Source: Clitoria ternatea
Taxonomy: Eukaryota; Streptophyta; Magnoliopsida; Fabales; Fabaceae
Reading direction: 5' to 3'
DNA length: 64,000 nt
NCBI GenBank assembly: GCA_037962975.1
Contig: CM075673.1
Coordinates: forward strand, 150,556,667 to 150,620,666
The notes beneath the pieces were generated by a model. That model was not told the DNA's origin, made no database searches, and was given only the letters and a program-made list of their open reading frames with translations. Positions 24,957 to 37,686 of this stretch are shown here, piece by piece (positions within the stretch are counted from its first letter, which is position 1; each line of letters begins with the position of its first letter). The position numbers and the translations under genes were made by a program.

Positions 24957-25489
24957 TGTGAAGAATGACTCCAAAACTAATTTCAGTTTCTCTAACAAAT
25001 TTTGTTTTAATAAAATTCTGTTATGCTTTTAGAAACAATAGTTTTTGGATATTGTTTATTTCTATGTATTATATAAGCTTGTTAGCTTATCTTTTCAAAG
25101 ATGATTTTGTAATTAGTGTGTAACAATTGTGTGGCATGTGAGATTGCTTAAAAAGAGTTAAGATCAAAAGCAAAAGTGAAATTAGAGGTGAGGAAGAGAA
25201 ATAAGGAGTTACAGTCCAGGATATGGGTTTAGTCTGGGTCTAGTACAGGCAGTTTCAAAGTCTGAAGCTGGTTTCTCTTGTAATTTGTTCTTGGAGATCT
25301 TAATATTGAATTTTTGCTCTCTCCCATGGGTGTAGGCTACATTGGCTGAACCACGTTAAAGCTTGGTGCTTTCTTCTTGCTCTTTATCTCTTTTATAATT
25401 CTCTATTAATTATTTTCTACCTAAGTATTTTGTTCTGGTTTAGTTTCTGCTATGTTCTTATGATTGTTTTGTGCTAGATTGAACCAACA
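24957..25489 (+). repeat. 3' LTR of the Tork-like Copia
   Basis: It starts TGTGAAGA after a purine-rich stretch (aagatggagat) and ends GAACCAACA. It is 26 bp longer than the 5' LTR, mainly because of an AT-rich insertion near 25005-25020. The target-site copy GGATT follows at 25490-25494. Confidence 0.85.
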
Positions 25490-26157
25490 GGATTCCTAGT
25501 GTTTAATGTATTGATTTGGGTGTGAACAGAGAAACAGTAAACAATGATAAAAAATGAAGAAATATAAAATAAAGAAAAAGAAAAGGTTAGAGATAAAACA
25601 AGAAGGGAGAAACTCTCTTTACTAAAAATAGAAACCTTTCTCTAAAAAAGCCTTTCTTTAAAAAAATGAAAAAATAAAATAAAATGATGTTAAGAACAAG
25701 GAATCAAAGTGGTTTTGATACTTGTGAGCAAGTTCGTGCAACTTCTTTAATTCCATAGCCTCTTGACCCTATATTTTGTCCACCTTCACCTAAACCACGT
25801 TACAACCGATCAAAGATCCTTTGATTTTTGCATTTAATTTGGATTCTATGGTGATGTGATATATAAGCAAGCCTATGGTAAAAATCCTTTTATGTAGTGA
25901 CTTGAGAGATTTTCAACACCTTTAACACTTTGAGTGTATAGAGTGAATCGATCATAGAGGTATTTATTCCCATTGCTTCTTGATGTTTAAGAAGTTGTTG
26001 GGATGGTTATGATTTATTTGGTTAGTACGAATATATGCTATAAAATATTGATGTTTGCTGGTTTATTTTACAATTGAAAAGAATTTGGTAATCTGAGTTA
26101 TTTTGTAAGCATTGGTTTTTGCTTAAAGACAAAGATTGTCTATGTGTGGGGAAATTT
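25490..26157 (+). mobile_element. Non-coding 3' region of the first Athila-like element, right of the Copia insertion
   Basis: It continues the Athila sequence cut at 20487. No genes are seen. It ends with gcttaaagacaaagattgtctatgtgtgggg (26121-26151), close to the polypurine region of Athila elements (cttgaggacaagcaaag...gtgtgggg), directly before an LTR start. Confidence 0.55.
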
Positions 26158-27462
26158 TGATAACATGCTTTTTGTACATACTTTTGTGCCAATTTTTGAA
26201 TTAACTAATTAAATACTTAGGAATTGAGGTCTTAATGTTATGTTTTGTGTTTTACATGATAGGTTGAAATGTTGGACCAAAGAAAAAGGGTAATACAAAA
26301 ATTTCAAGTAAAGTCAAGAAAATCAAGTCATGGTATGACTATACCATTCCATGTGAAAATTAGGTCATGGTATGACCATACCATTCCATGGAAAAATTAA
26401 GTTATAGTATGACCATACCATTACCTATGGACAAATAAAGCAGGATTAGCTTTTCTCTATTCACTCAAAGATTATAGGGCATGCTCTTTTAAAAGGATAT
26501 GCTAAATTAGAGATGATTTTTGTTTAGAGATATAGATCAAATTATTAGGATCTTGATTTTATGATTATAATATCCTTATCTTGTTTTTAATCTCCCTAAA
26601 TTAGAGCGTTAGGTTAAGTCTTTGTAAGGAGATCTTCAGAGAGCAGAAAGGGGAGATGAATTTTAGGAGGAAAAATAAAGCATCCTTGGTTATGAATTGT
26701 AATCTTTCTTTTCTCTTCTATCTTATGTTTCTGATGGAAACTCAAGGCAACTAAACCTCTTTTCTAGTTATTCTTTAGGAATTATGAGATTTGTTTAAAT
26801 TGTTTATCTCTTTGTTTTTTGATATTTATATGTCTTCAAAATCTATTAATCTATTTCTATTTTGTTGATTGATGTAAAGAGGTCCATTGCAACATTAATA
26901 AAATAGAATATTTCTAATTGAGACTCTAGATACGTAATTGTTTAAGGCTTTCAATAACTAATAACAAATAACAGGATTGTTATATGAGTATACAATCTAG
27001 TCTAAATGAACCAAGCTCATGAGTTTGTTGGCTAGAATTGGGTTTGTATAAATCTAAATGCTATCAATAGATTAAATTCATAGAGCACTTCAAGGGTTGT
27101 TTATTGATAAGAAAATAATCAAAGAGCATGTTTTGGTTATCAAGAAAGTAAGTAGAGATTTATTGCTATAGCTTGTTAGTAACTATAACTAGTTTATCAA
27201 AAGGGTAAAGGAATTATTTCGTATGTCGATGATGAATTCAAAGAATCAATACCAAAAGTACTCCTTGGTCTAGGTTTTCATCAATTGAATCTCTCAATCT
27301 TTTAATTGCTTTATTCTTTCTTTCAATTCGATTTCTATAAAACCCTTTTTTTAATTTTGCTAAAAAAGTAAACTTTACCAATCCCTATGGATTTATCCCT
27401 ACTTGTTGTTACCATAAATCTCTTAAAAGTAGGATTAAATTTGTTGGATTCGACCCCGATCA
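26158..27462 (+). repeat. 3' LTR of the first Athila-like element
   Basis: It starts TGATAACATGC directly after the polypurine region and is taken to end at CCCCGATCA (27454-27462), about 1305 bp. The end has the gttggattcgacccc style of plant Athila LTRs. No primer-binding site follows, which fits a 3' LTR. The left boundary is firm; the right boundary is estimated because no second copy is in the window. Confidence 0.55.
26328..26430. repeat. Three copies of a TCATGGTATGACCATACCATTCCATG palindromic unit
   Basis: Copies at 26328-26354, 26365-26390 and a more diverged one at 26403-26430 are spaced about 37 bp apart within the Athila-like LTR. Each unit contains the inverted pair atggtatg / cataccat. 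Confidence 0.8.
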
Positions 27463-28556
27463 GGTATCTCAAAATTAAATGCTTTATCTCATGAATAAAA
27501 GTTTTTTCAATAAGTTTTACTTCATAAGTGGTATTATAGAAAAAACTTGGTTGAAATGCACATAATGTTTAAAGATGACATATGTTGTGATATAAATATG
27601 TTTGCACTAAGCCACCTCCATGAGATGTGTTGTCATCATAAAAAAGAAGAGGATGTACTTAATTGTTAATTACCAGATTTTGATAATACCAAACACGACA
27701 TAAATAGACATATGAAAATTGGTGAAACATGAACAAGATTCAACTCAAAGACTTCACACAAACAAATACAAAGCTTCTCAAGCTTTAAGAGTAGTTTTAA
27801 GTTAGCCTAGTATTTTTGTTAAAGAAAATCTTAGAAAAGGTTTTATGAGCTCTCAGGTCTTGAATCTTAGTCAAAATGTTTTACAAGGTAAAAATATGTT
27901 TAAAAGCTTCAAAGAAAAACTTTCACGCACCACAAATGATTTATATCATCTAAAAGGGTTTCAAAGGGTTAAAAATATGTTTTCCATTATTTAAAGGGTA
28001 AGTAGTCAATTACCATGTTTGGATTAATCAATTACTGATGAAAAAAACCATTTCAGCAAACAAAGTTTCAATAGTCAGTTACTAGGAATTTAGTAATAAT
28101 TTACCACAGTCAGAGTAATTGATTACCATTTTAGTAATCGCTTACTACATGTAGAAATGGTCTAACAACTTTGGTGAACTTTGCAACAAGCATTTAATAC
28201 CTATTTTTTTGAACCCCAGCGACTATAAACAGGTAAATTGAGCCTAGAACTCTATAAATACATGTTTTACATACAAGATTCACAAGAACCAAGTATTAAG
28301 AATTGTCAATCAATCACTGAATCACTCTTGAGCTTATATTTTCATTCTTTTAAGTTTTCTATAAGATTCAATTTATTTATCCACTCTTTTGAGATATTGT
28401 TTGAACTGTAAATCTCCATTTGACACTAGGAGTCATTGCAAATATAACAACCTCAATTATTCAAGGAAAATCTTATGAGGTTCTGACATGTCTTTGCCTC
28501 AAATAATTAATTTGTGTCACTTGTTCTTGAAAATAGGTATTTTTTTTGTAACAAGT
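27463..28556 (+). mobile_element. SIRE/Maximus-like Copia 3' tail and LTR remnant
   Basis: The sequence gttgtcatcataaaaaagaagagg (27630-27653) resembles the polypurine end of SIRE-type elements (tttgtcatcatcaaaaagggggag). The following DNA (from about 27654 to the tgtaaca end near 28555) has the gatttt-gataataccaaac start and the gtaattgattacc/gtaatcgcttac motifs that I associate with SIRE-type legume LTRs. Both ends are estimated. No coding sequence is intact. Confidence 0.4.
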
Positions 28557-29740
28557 AAACGCATAAAATGTTGAGTGGTAAATAAGAGGTAGTATGATAG
28601 AATAAAACTTCATATACCTTGTTCAACAATTACATCTGTAGGAGCCTACCCAATCTCCCTTACAAGATACATGAAATAGAAAACACAAAAGATATCTTAG
28701 AGCACTTACTGAGCCTACTAGGCTCCTACGTATACTATCACTACTTTTCTCTCTCTTTAGCATCATCTACGTCTTTCTTGGTTTGTTGCAACATCCCGCG
28801 AGTGAGGTTTCTGTCCCAGCAGTGATACACCAACTTCCTTTGCACTATTGTAATGCCAACTTCATGAGATAGCCCCAATTCAAGGAAAACTATGGCATCG
28901 CCCTTGCTCGAATAAGGGTTCAATAGCTAAACACATAGCTCATGCACATAAACAATACAAGCAAAGGGGTAATGATAAAGGCTTACCTTTAAGAGAGGTG
29001 GATCTAGCCTTGTCTTCCTCTTGAGATCTTCAAGTCTTGGTGATTCTTTTTTATGTTTCCATAGCTCATGATATGATGGAGGTGTTGGCCGAATGGTATT
29101 TGAGAAGGAATGAAGGAGAAAACTATATGCAATAGAGGTTGGAAGCATGGAAAAAGTGAAAGATGAAGAGGAATGAGAGGGAAAGCTTTGGTGAAGGTTA
29201 TGGCGCCACTCCCTAGGGAGATAATCCAATGATTTTTTCCACCCTAGGGAGGAGTCCCAAAGGATAAGAAAAGGGATAAATGCTAAGCACTTGAGAGAGT
29301 CTAAAGAGAGATAAAACCATTATCTTACTAAAAATTCACAAAATGATTTCTTAAGTTTATTTTACAAAGGGGTGAAGGCTTATATACCTTCTCCTAATTT
29401 TGGCTAGCTTAATGGTACTTGGCTAATCTCCTTGGCCCATTTCCTAATCCTTAAGAAGAATGGCCCAATACATGGCCCAAAAGAAAGAACAAGCATATAA
29501 GGCCTAAATGTGGCCCAAAACTAACATGGCCTTGCAAGGCCTAAAACCCAAAGCCCATTGGGATTATCTAAGTACTTTTATTACAAACCTAATATGTCTT
29601 AATTATTTATAAAATATAATACAAAGCCCAATCTAGGCCTAATAAGAGTCCAAATCCACCTAAGACCTAGTCTTCACTATAGAATAAGACAAATACGTAA
29701 AGGTCTTCATTTTGGCTTCTTTGGGCTTGGGCCTATGAAT
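28557..29740 (-). repeat. Probable LTR and 3' non-coding region of a minus-strand Gypsy element
   Basis: This region lies downstream (minus strand) of the Gypsy integrase remnant. It is rich in ggccca repeats (29400-29560), common in plant LTRs. An open stretch of 100 codons (29229-28927) has no recognised domain and is more likely leader sequence of the LTR. The LTR ends could not be fixed because the partner LTR is not in the window. Confidence 0.35.
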
Positions 29741-30726
29741 TGGAAATAGAAAAAGTGTCAAGGCTTTTGAGAGGGCCTCCTTGTCCTTCTTGTCAAGGGA
29801 CCACTAAAAGCGTCCAAAGCATCCTCTACTCTTTCAATTGCCTCCTCTTGGATCATGTTCTTATTATACCCATTTCCCCTCTTCCAGAGGATTTTTCCTC
29901 AAATCCAAAGCATCCTCATCAAGGTAATCTACATCACTGACCTCATACTCACCAGGGAGGTCAAGTATATAAGCATTATTATTAATTTTTCTCAAAATCT
30001 GGAAAGGACCATTACCTCTAGGGCTAACTTTGGACTTTCGAAGAGTGGGAAGCTTTTCCTTTCTCAAATAAAGCCAAACCCAATCCCAAACATCTAATAC
30101 AACTTCTTTTCTATTTTTATTGGCATACCTAGCATAGTAGTCATTTTTCTTTTGTTTTTGGTTTCATACCTTCTCATGAAGTTCTTTCACAAAAGATGTT
30201 TTTGCCTCTCCATCTAAATGAAAAAGTGTATAAAAAATATCAAGAGGAAAAAAATCAAGGGCTGTAAATGGGTGTAAACCATATACAAAAGGACTATGCT
30301 TTGTGGTGGAATGTACTACTCTATTATAAGAAAACTTAACATGCGGTAGACATTCATCCCACAATTTAACATTCTTTTTTACTAAGACCCTTAAAAGAGT
30401 AGAAAGGGTTCTATTAACAACTTAAGTTTGGTCATCCATTTATGGATGGAAAGTGGTGGAGAATAGAAGTTTGGTGCGAAGACTAGCCCGTAAGGTCCTT
30501 CAAAAATAACTTAAAACCTTGGTATCTCTATCACTAACAATAGTTTTAGGGATCCCATGAAGCTTAACAATTTATTTGAAAAAGAGCTTGGCAATATGGC
30601 TAGCATCATCTAATTTATGACAAGAGATGAAGTGAGTCATCTTACTTAACCTATGCACTACCACAAATATAGAATCAATACCCCTTTGAGTCATACGCAA
30701 TCCAAGCACAAAATACATACTAATAT
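29741..30726 (-). pseudogene. Ty3/Gypsy integrase C-terminal half, truncated
   Basis: On the minus strand the integrase core is readable from about 30720. HRLSKMTHF-like and HGIPKTIVSDRD blocks (30680-30530) come first. A FHP*MD block with stop codons follows (about 30435). Open frames then run at 30364-30164 (LPHVKFSYNRVVHSTTKHSPF) and 30067-29864 (SPRGNGPFQILRKINNNAYILDLPGEY, a GPF domain). No chromodomain is seen. The remnant is cut at 30726 by the start of a long LTR; protease, RT and RNase H are missing. The clade is uncertain (Reina-like chromovirus is my best guess). Confidence 0.7.
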
Positions 30727-33700
30727 TGTAACATCCTAGATTTTCGTGAAGAGCCTATAAGGCAATAAGCTATGGAGTGAGGTTATGTGGTGATGTTTAT
30801 TTGTGTTTGCGGCTATGGCCAATGGTGTGTTGATTGATAATGGTAAATATTTAAGCTTTGACCAATGTATTTGTGTTTTGTGTGAGGGCAATAAGGCCTA
30901 GATATGTGTGGATTAATGTGATAAATTGATGAGTTAAGAATAATGATGATAAAATATTAATAATAACAAATAATTAATTAATTAGAATAATAATAATGTG
31001 ATGAAAATAATTATTTGTTAATTAGTAAAATAATGTATTAAAGAAAACAAAATGTTAATAAGAAATAAATTTAAAATAATAAAGGTGATGTGATGTGATG
31101 TGAATAGTGACATGATGTAAAAATATAAATGATAAAAATTTTAATAAATCTCTCAATCGTCATCCTTGTCAGAAGCTATACTGGGAACCGAAACTAGCGA
31201 TAGAAGATACTGGGAGCCCTAAGATGGGAAGAGTGCTCTGAGACTCTAATATTCGATCAAATATTTGATCATGTAAGACTGTTTGAACTCATACCTGCTT
31301 GTACTATTTTTGGCATAACTCCCTCTCCCGGTGTCAAAAAATTTTGATTGTCTCTAAATTCTCATATTAATATCATCTACAATGTTTATGTTGATCATAA
31401 AGCCCAATTCCAAGCCCATTTGGCCCAGTTTGTAAAACAAATCATTAACTTGTTGTTTCTTCGATTAAATCGTGCACATGTTAGTATTTAGATCATAATT
31501 CCTTCGTCCATGATCAAAATTGAGCGATTCTTTTTTTATTAATTTCTTAACAAAATTATCTACAACTATTATAAACACCTCAAAAATTAATTCCCAACTG
31601 TTTGCTCCCAATTTTGTTTCAAAACATTATACCCGATTCACGCTTAAATTCCCGTAATTTTTGTGTTTTGGTCATAACTCCTACTCCCGATTGGAATTTA
31701 ACGTTCTTTATCTTTTTGAAAAGGGAAAAATGAGATCTGCAACTTTCATATTGATCATTTTTCCAAATTCTTGCTCTAGAATTAATTAAAAATTTCATCA
31801 TTAATCCTTCAAAAACCCATCAGATTTGAATTAAAATTTGAATAACCTCTTGTACCTCTTTATGTAAAAATCTGACCCATTATTCTCTTGCATTTCTTTT
31901 TCATGTTCCCAAGCATGAAACGTCAGATCTCTTACACATTGTTTTTCCCATGCAAATTCTTACTTCTTATTTGTTGCATGTAATTCTTTCAATCATTATG
32001 TTTCTAGAAGTAAAATTTTGCAATTGTTCCCTTGGTCCCTTGAACCCTCCTCAGGACACATACACCACACCACTCGCACTCTTATTTAACTCCTTCTATA
32101 TATAGCCATCTCCCTTCATTTTTCAGATTTGTACCTTCTTTCTCTTGCCCTCTTTTTTTTCTTAGTCTCCAAGCAAAAGTGAAAGTCATCTTCTTCGCTC
32201 TTCTTCTCTTGTTGGCTAAGACGCACCCCTTTGTGAATGCCCTCCTCTTTGTCTTCTTCACCTATATCTCTCCCCCACTCTCACTTCCTTTACTTTATCT
32301 TCACCTTATTGCCTTTTTCTTCCTTGGAACCAAAGAGAAAACTCTCACCTTCCTCCTTCTTCCTCCATGGCCGAGAGGCCCTAAAACCATTGAAAGACCT
32401 CTCAAAGCTTGATTCCAACACCACCAAGCCTTTTATTTCCTCTTGCATGTTTAATTCACCACCCTCTCTACCACTATAAAGATTTTAAGCTCCAATTTCC
32501 CTCACCTTTTTTCTTGGACGAGACCCTATTTCCTTGAAAAGGTAGGACTTTTCTTCATCTCCAACCCAAGGGAACCTTCACCAATATCTTAGGAGCACCT
32601 TAAAGCTTGTGGAAGAGCTTGGAAGAAAAAGGAAGCATCCCCACCATCTTTCCCTCTCTAACCCGCAAGCTCATCATGAGGTAAATAGAGATCTTACCCA
32701 CTAAATCTTGTTTCCATTGCATGCATGTTGACTTGATGATGATCTATGATATTTCAAGTACTTGCATGTTGTTTCTTGTTATTAGAAAAATTTAAAATGC
32801 ATATTTGGTTTGTGTTGGTCGTGAGCACCATGACCCTATGCATGGTGGTTCCCTTTGAAATTTTGGAACTTGATCATAAGAGTACTAAGGTAATGTGGTT
32901 TTGAAAAATAAGAACTTAATATTTTATTGGGTGTTTCCTTGCTTAACCATGGGATTGCTAAATATATTGTAGGCATGTTTTTGGTATTCTAAATGCTTGG
33001 AATTATGGTTGCATGATAGGTTTTGGTGACCGTGAGTTTTTAGATGCATAAATGGTAATTTTTGAAAATCTAGCGATGTTAAAAGTTTTGGTGTTAAAGG
33101 GGGTACTAGAGTTGTATGTGTTGTTTGTGAGAATGTTTGCCTTTTGGCCTAAGAAAGTTATATAAATTGGATTATGAAAATGATTGGTGATATTAAACAC
33201 TTTATGAATTTTAAATAATGCTAGAAATTTTTTTAAAATAAAGAAAATAACCCATATAAAATTTTATTTTAGTAATAACAAGTTAAAGTGTTCAATTTCT
33301 TAAAAAATGAAAATTTTGGGACATAAGTATATTGAAAATTTTAATACTAGATGAAAAATTGAAAATGAGTACATTCTGAATTTTTAAAGTTTATTTTGTC
33401 CTAGTATAAATTATTAAGATGTTAAGTGCCTACATGTTCCGTTGGCCGTATGAATTTTTATGTATGGTTGGGTGGTGTAAAGTGATGTTTTAATGCAAGG
33501 ATTATTTTGTGTTAGATGCCGCCTTGTCACATTAGACTAGAAGAAAATAGGTATCATTGTGAAACAATTAAGTGTTAAGGTGGTTGAGTGATTGTGGTCT
33601 TGTGTTAAAATTTTTGGGTGCATAAATTGGTGTTAAAAGAAATTGTGTTTAATGCATGCAGATGGAAAGTTTGATGTTTGTGATGAGAACTTAAAAGTGG

Positions 33701-34639
33701 TGATATTTTGAGTTTTTGAGAATTAATTAAGTTGGTATGATATTTTAAGTGATAAGTGCTTGTGTGATTTGGGTACCTGATTTGTTGATACTTGATATGT
33801 GAAAATTTGATGGATTTGTATATGAATACACACATGATGTGCTTGGTGTCTTGACTGAATTTGATTGAGAAAGCATGAAATTAATTGAGTCAATGTGAAA
33901 AGAAAAATGAATGAGTCCCAGTGGGGTCCCTTGTGTTGTGGATTGTTATTCATTTGACTTATGATGAATTGTTGGATATGACCTATGGGTGTAAGAATGA
34001 AATAAATTGAGCGCGTGATAGACGTTGTCCTTAATAGCGAGATATGCCGTACAAAAATGAAGAAAATAGTATTCGATGGTTTTATAATATTTTCTAATTC
34101 TAGACAGTATATAGTTATTTTCTTACTCTATAAAGTGGAATCTTGAAAGTTAAGTGGTTTTGGCTTTAGAATTTCTTAATTCAGAGTTTTCTAGTGGAAA
34201 TGGCGTAAGAAATAAGTTTTTGACAAAAACCAATAAAAGAAGACGCTTCTCGGAAATTCAAAATTTAATTCCTTAGTATAAGTACTTTGAGAAATTATAC
34301 TTAAGGAACCAAAATAAGTTAAAGAGATTTCTGATTGAGAATCCAAAAGTGATCAAAGTTCTGTGGCCGACCAATGCAACGGAACGACGTCTCAGGAATC
34401 GGTTAAAGAAATTTTAAAAGAAATAATACTTTGTGTATTAAGGATTTTATTCAACCTTGAGTATTTTAAAGAGTAAAATACAAGGATTTGGAGAATTGAT
34501 GGGACAAGGTTTCGTTGTAGGCTGATCTAACGGGACGACGTCTATGGAGTCAATAATGGATTATCCCTTTGAGAACAAGTAACTCTTTATACTTATTTTC
34601 TTAGTACTTTGAGAGGATACTTATTTCGTAATACAATAT
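30727..34639 (+). repeat. Long LTR (LTR A) of a chromovirus-type Gypsy element, left part
   Basis: It starts TGTAACATCC, the same start as the Tekay-like LTR but with unrelated sequence afterwards. A TATA-like ctatatatagcc lies near 32096-32107 and is followed by a pyrimidine-rich leader (32110-32690) ending at a splice-donor-like catgag|gtaaat. No gene is supported: open frames at 32179-32479 are in the low-complexity leader. The rest of the LTR continues at 38314-38880 after the Tat derivative. The right end and the partner LTR are not identified. Confidence 0.5.
34635..34639. repeat. Left target-site duplication AATAT of the Tat derivative
   Basis: The five bases aatat precede the element and are repeated directly after it at 38314-38318. 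Confidence 0.85.
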
Positions 34640-35240
34640 TGAACTGGTCTGAACTAGGGTTTAGGATCCGGTGTGGGACCAACTAAAAATGTTCTTTGAT
34701 TTAGTATTTTAGTATACCGGTCCAGTGGGGATATGGTATTATAGCCTCTATTCCAGTGGGGAAGTAGGGGACTTGGAGTCCTGGAGATCCTTCTCACCAA
34801 GCTTTTGCGTTGACGGGGGCGAAATGTGGTGTCACCTGTAAAGATTCTCCGACGCTCAAGTCAGTAATCAGAAATCGACTACCAGGTTCTCGAGCGTAAG
34901 TTTTAGAATAAATCTAACGTACCAGTGTTGGTATTTATATGCATGCATGCGAAGAGTGCAAGAGTCCTTTAGGGTTGAGGGACAATTCATACACTGTGTC
35001 AGTAGGATTCTACAAGGATCCGACACATGACGCGGGTGCCTCCACGTCTCTCATGAACTTTGCCCCTGCGGCTGTACCTTGTACTGTTTGTCGGGTGACA
35101 CAGATGCTTTCCGACGTGCGTGGTGCTGACCTGGACTTTTTGGTATAGAAAGGTATCTGATACGAGTTATAGTCTGAAGGTCTACCTGCCACACCGGTAG
35201 ACGAGTAAAAATGGGTGAGATTACTCTTTGTCAATACAAC
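34640..35240 (-). repeat. 3' LTR of the Tat derivative
   Basis: On the plus strand it begins tgaactggtctgaac and matches 37687-38313 up to about 35225. The start of the LTR (minus-strand TGATC...) is eroded or lost at the deletion joint. Confidence 0.8.
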
Positions 35241-37622
35241 AGTCCAGGTAAAAAGGTCTTTAAACTCCTCAAGGAGTGCAAGTAGGCGTTGCTCTATAAC
35301 GGCATCTAACTTGTCATTAATGTATGTGACCTTATCTGGGGTATCTCCCAACACGACTTCCTTGGAACCACCTTGTGGTGTTGGCTTGGATAGGTTGAGT
35401 GGATCGATTTTGAGTTCAACCCTAGGATCAAGGTCGATTAAGCTGACAGATCCAGCCACGGTTCCTCCATCATTCAGCTTCCTCTTCTTATTGAACGCCT
35501 CCAACTTCACCATATCGAGGCTTAAGTTATAGCAGTAACGAGCCATCTTCTGATCACCCTATATAGATGAAACATTATTGTCCTTGTCAATAAACTTGAT
35601 AAGGAGATACTGTGTGGACATGATAGCCTCCATAGCTTTCAACGTTGGCTGGCCTATGATTCTGTTGTAAGGGAACTTTACATCAATCACCAGGATTCTT
35701 GACTTAACAGTCCTCACTCTGGCCTCGCCCTCAAAAGACACAAGAGCGTCGAGGTATCCCTTAGTTGATTGTTTCGCTCCATTGAAAGTTGTTAGTTCCT
35801 ACGTATAGGGCTGCAAATCAGAATCATTAAACCTCATTCTCTTGAAATAGTTATAAAAAAATAACATCGTAGGAACTCCCTTGATCTACAAGGATTCGCT
35901 TGACATCCTTGTTTGCAATAACTACTAAGATAACCACCGCGTCATCACCTCTAGGGATAGTTGGACCGAAGACTTCATCAGAAAAAGAGATTAACAGAGC
36001 CAACACACCGTCCCAAAATGGGCGATTATCTTGGGGCTTGCCTTGGACCAAAGGAATCATACAGTGGTGGTTCTTTCTAGCCTGGATTGACGCTCCTCCA
36101 CCAGCGAACCTCCAACAATCATGTCAATCACTTCGCACCAGCCTCATTACTGTTGTGTGGGCGTTTTATCCTTCTAGGCCGCTTCAGTGATAACAATCCC
36201 CTTCTGCTTCTCAGTTGTAGTTAATCTCTTCATGGAACCTCAGCTGCTATCACCATCCTCATTGCGATCATGATTTTTCTTCTCCATCTATTCTGGCTCA
36301 TCAATAGACCTCTCCTCAAAGAGATACTACTTCAGCTTTGCCTCACGGATGAGGGTCTCCACGACATCCTTCAGGGACCTGCATTCCTCAGTAGAATGCC
36401 CTGCCTGCTCGTGGAAATCACAGTACTTACATGAATTTCTAGGCCTTTTTAATGGGGCTGGTCTCCTGATGCCGTACACGCTGAACGCCGACCAACCCAC
36501 TTCTTTCAAGATCTATGTTAGTCTTATATTTAGCAGGACGTAGTTGCTGAACGCAGCTACATGCCTCTCCTGCCACTGGGGTTGTGGGTTCTTGAATCTG
36601 TCCCTTTGAAAGGTTCTCTCCGGCCTAGCCCTCTTCTTCTTTCTAGGCGGCTATGACACTGGAGTAGGTGGTTTCGTCCTTGCCGCTGTGACCTTCAGAT
36701 GCATCTCTATTCCCACATACTTTGATGTTTTCCTTTGAAACTCTTCAAACGTTACCGGAGGACTTTTTGCCAATGGCAGAGCGAATGCTGACTTAGGCTG
36801 TAAAGCCTTAATGACGATATACAGTTGGATGGCCTCAACAAGGTTAGGGACCATCGCTGCCTCCTTATAAAACCTCTTCAGGAAATTCTTCATAGTTTCG
36901 TTCTCACCCTGCCTGATCTGGGTGAGGGTATCTGACGTCTTGGGAACGTCCCTGGAAATGACAAAGTGATCACTGAAAGCTAATGCCATTTCTTCCTAAG
37001 AGTCAATCGACCCCGTTGGAAGCCCCTTGAACTAGCTAAGGGCCTCTTTAGTCAAAGTACGAGGGAACATACAACACATAACGTCCTCTTCAGCCCCCAA
37101 GAACATTGCTTCATACGTGTAAGCATCCAAATGCTTACTTGGGTCATTCTTACCCGAATATTTCCCTATAGACAGGGGCTGCGTTGTTTGTAAATGCTTG
37201 GGGATGGGCACACTCATTAGCCTCCTGGAGAACGGGACACTAATGCTGTAAGTCCCCAAAGCTACCATAATTGGCTCCTTCCTCCTGGTTCTAACTCGCT
37301 CCCCAGAGTCTTGAGACTGCTCTGTCTCCTCATACGTGGGGATTTTGGAATATTAGAGAGTATTTGATCTCTCCCTTCCAGAGGCTTCATGAGTCTCCTC
37401 CGCCTGTGAAGCTACTTTTTCTTCTGACTCCCTTTTGTCGTGTTTCAGCTCAGCCAACTCTTCCCTGAGTTGCTTTATAATCTCATTGCGAGGATCACCC
37501 GCCCCCATCAGCATTATTCTTCGAGAACTTCCTACTAGAGATTCAAAGGCTAAGCGCCTGTTAACCAGGGGCGTGACATCCTCTACTTGCCCCTTCTGAA
37601 AATCCCTCATATTTCCTTCCAT
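35241..37622 (-). pseudogene. Tat gag and protease of the derivative, broken
   Basis: The start at 37622 (MEGN) aligns with the start of the intact Tat gag-pol (MEGD at 47023). Gag similarity runs through KHLQTTQPLSIGKY (about 37200), the FLKRFYKEA block (36880) and the zinc-binding CKYCDFHEQAGHSTEEC (about 36430). Protease is seen at 36060-35851 with LVDQGSS, the Tat form of the active site. The final open stretch (35546-35010) carries the RT-proximal segment and then reads into the LTR. Stop codons separate most pieces. It could not supply RT, so any movement would need a complete relative. Confidence 0.85.
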
Positions 37623-37662
37623 TAAAAGCTTCAAGACTTCTGTGAAAAATGGGAATCAATCT

Positions 37663-37686
37663 ATCGAGTCCCACTGGGCGTGCCAA
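37663..37686 (-). other. Primer-binding region of the Tat derivative
   Basis: On the minus strand the LTR is followed by ttggcacgcccagtgggact, nearly identical to the primer-binding region of the intact Tat element at 46961. Confidence 0.7.

Larger units (their letters stand above)
20488..25489 (+). mobile_element. Tork-like Ty1/Copia retrotransposon, about 5 kb, inactive
   Basis: The element has two LTRs (20488-20994 and 24957-25489), a 5-bp duplication, and the Copia domain order gag, protease, integrase, RT, RNase H. It is full length but carries many stops and frameshifts. The LTRs differ by an insertion near 25007 and scattered substitutions, so it is old. It lies inside an Athila-like remnant. 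Assignment to Tork rests on the style of the protease and pre-integrase motifs. Confidence 0.9.

Noticed and set aside
32179..32479. Two overlapping Leu/Ser/Pro-rich plus-strand open frames.
   Set aside because: They fall in the low-complexity pyrimidine-rich leader of LTR A, and their composition follows the base bias.
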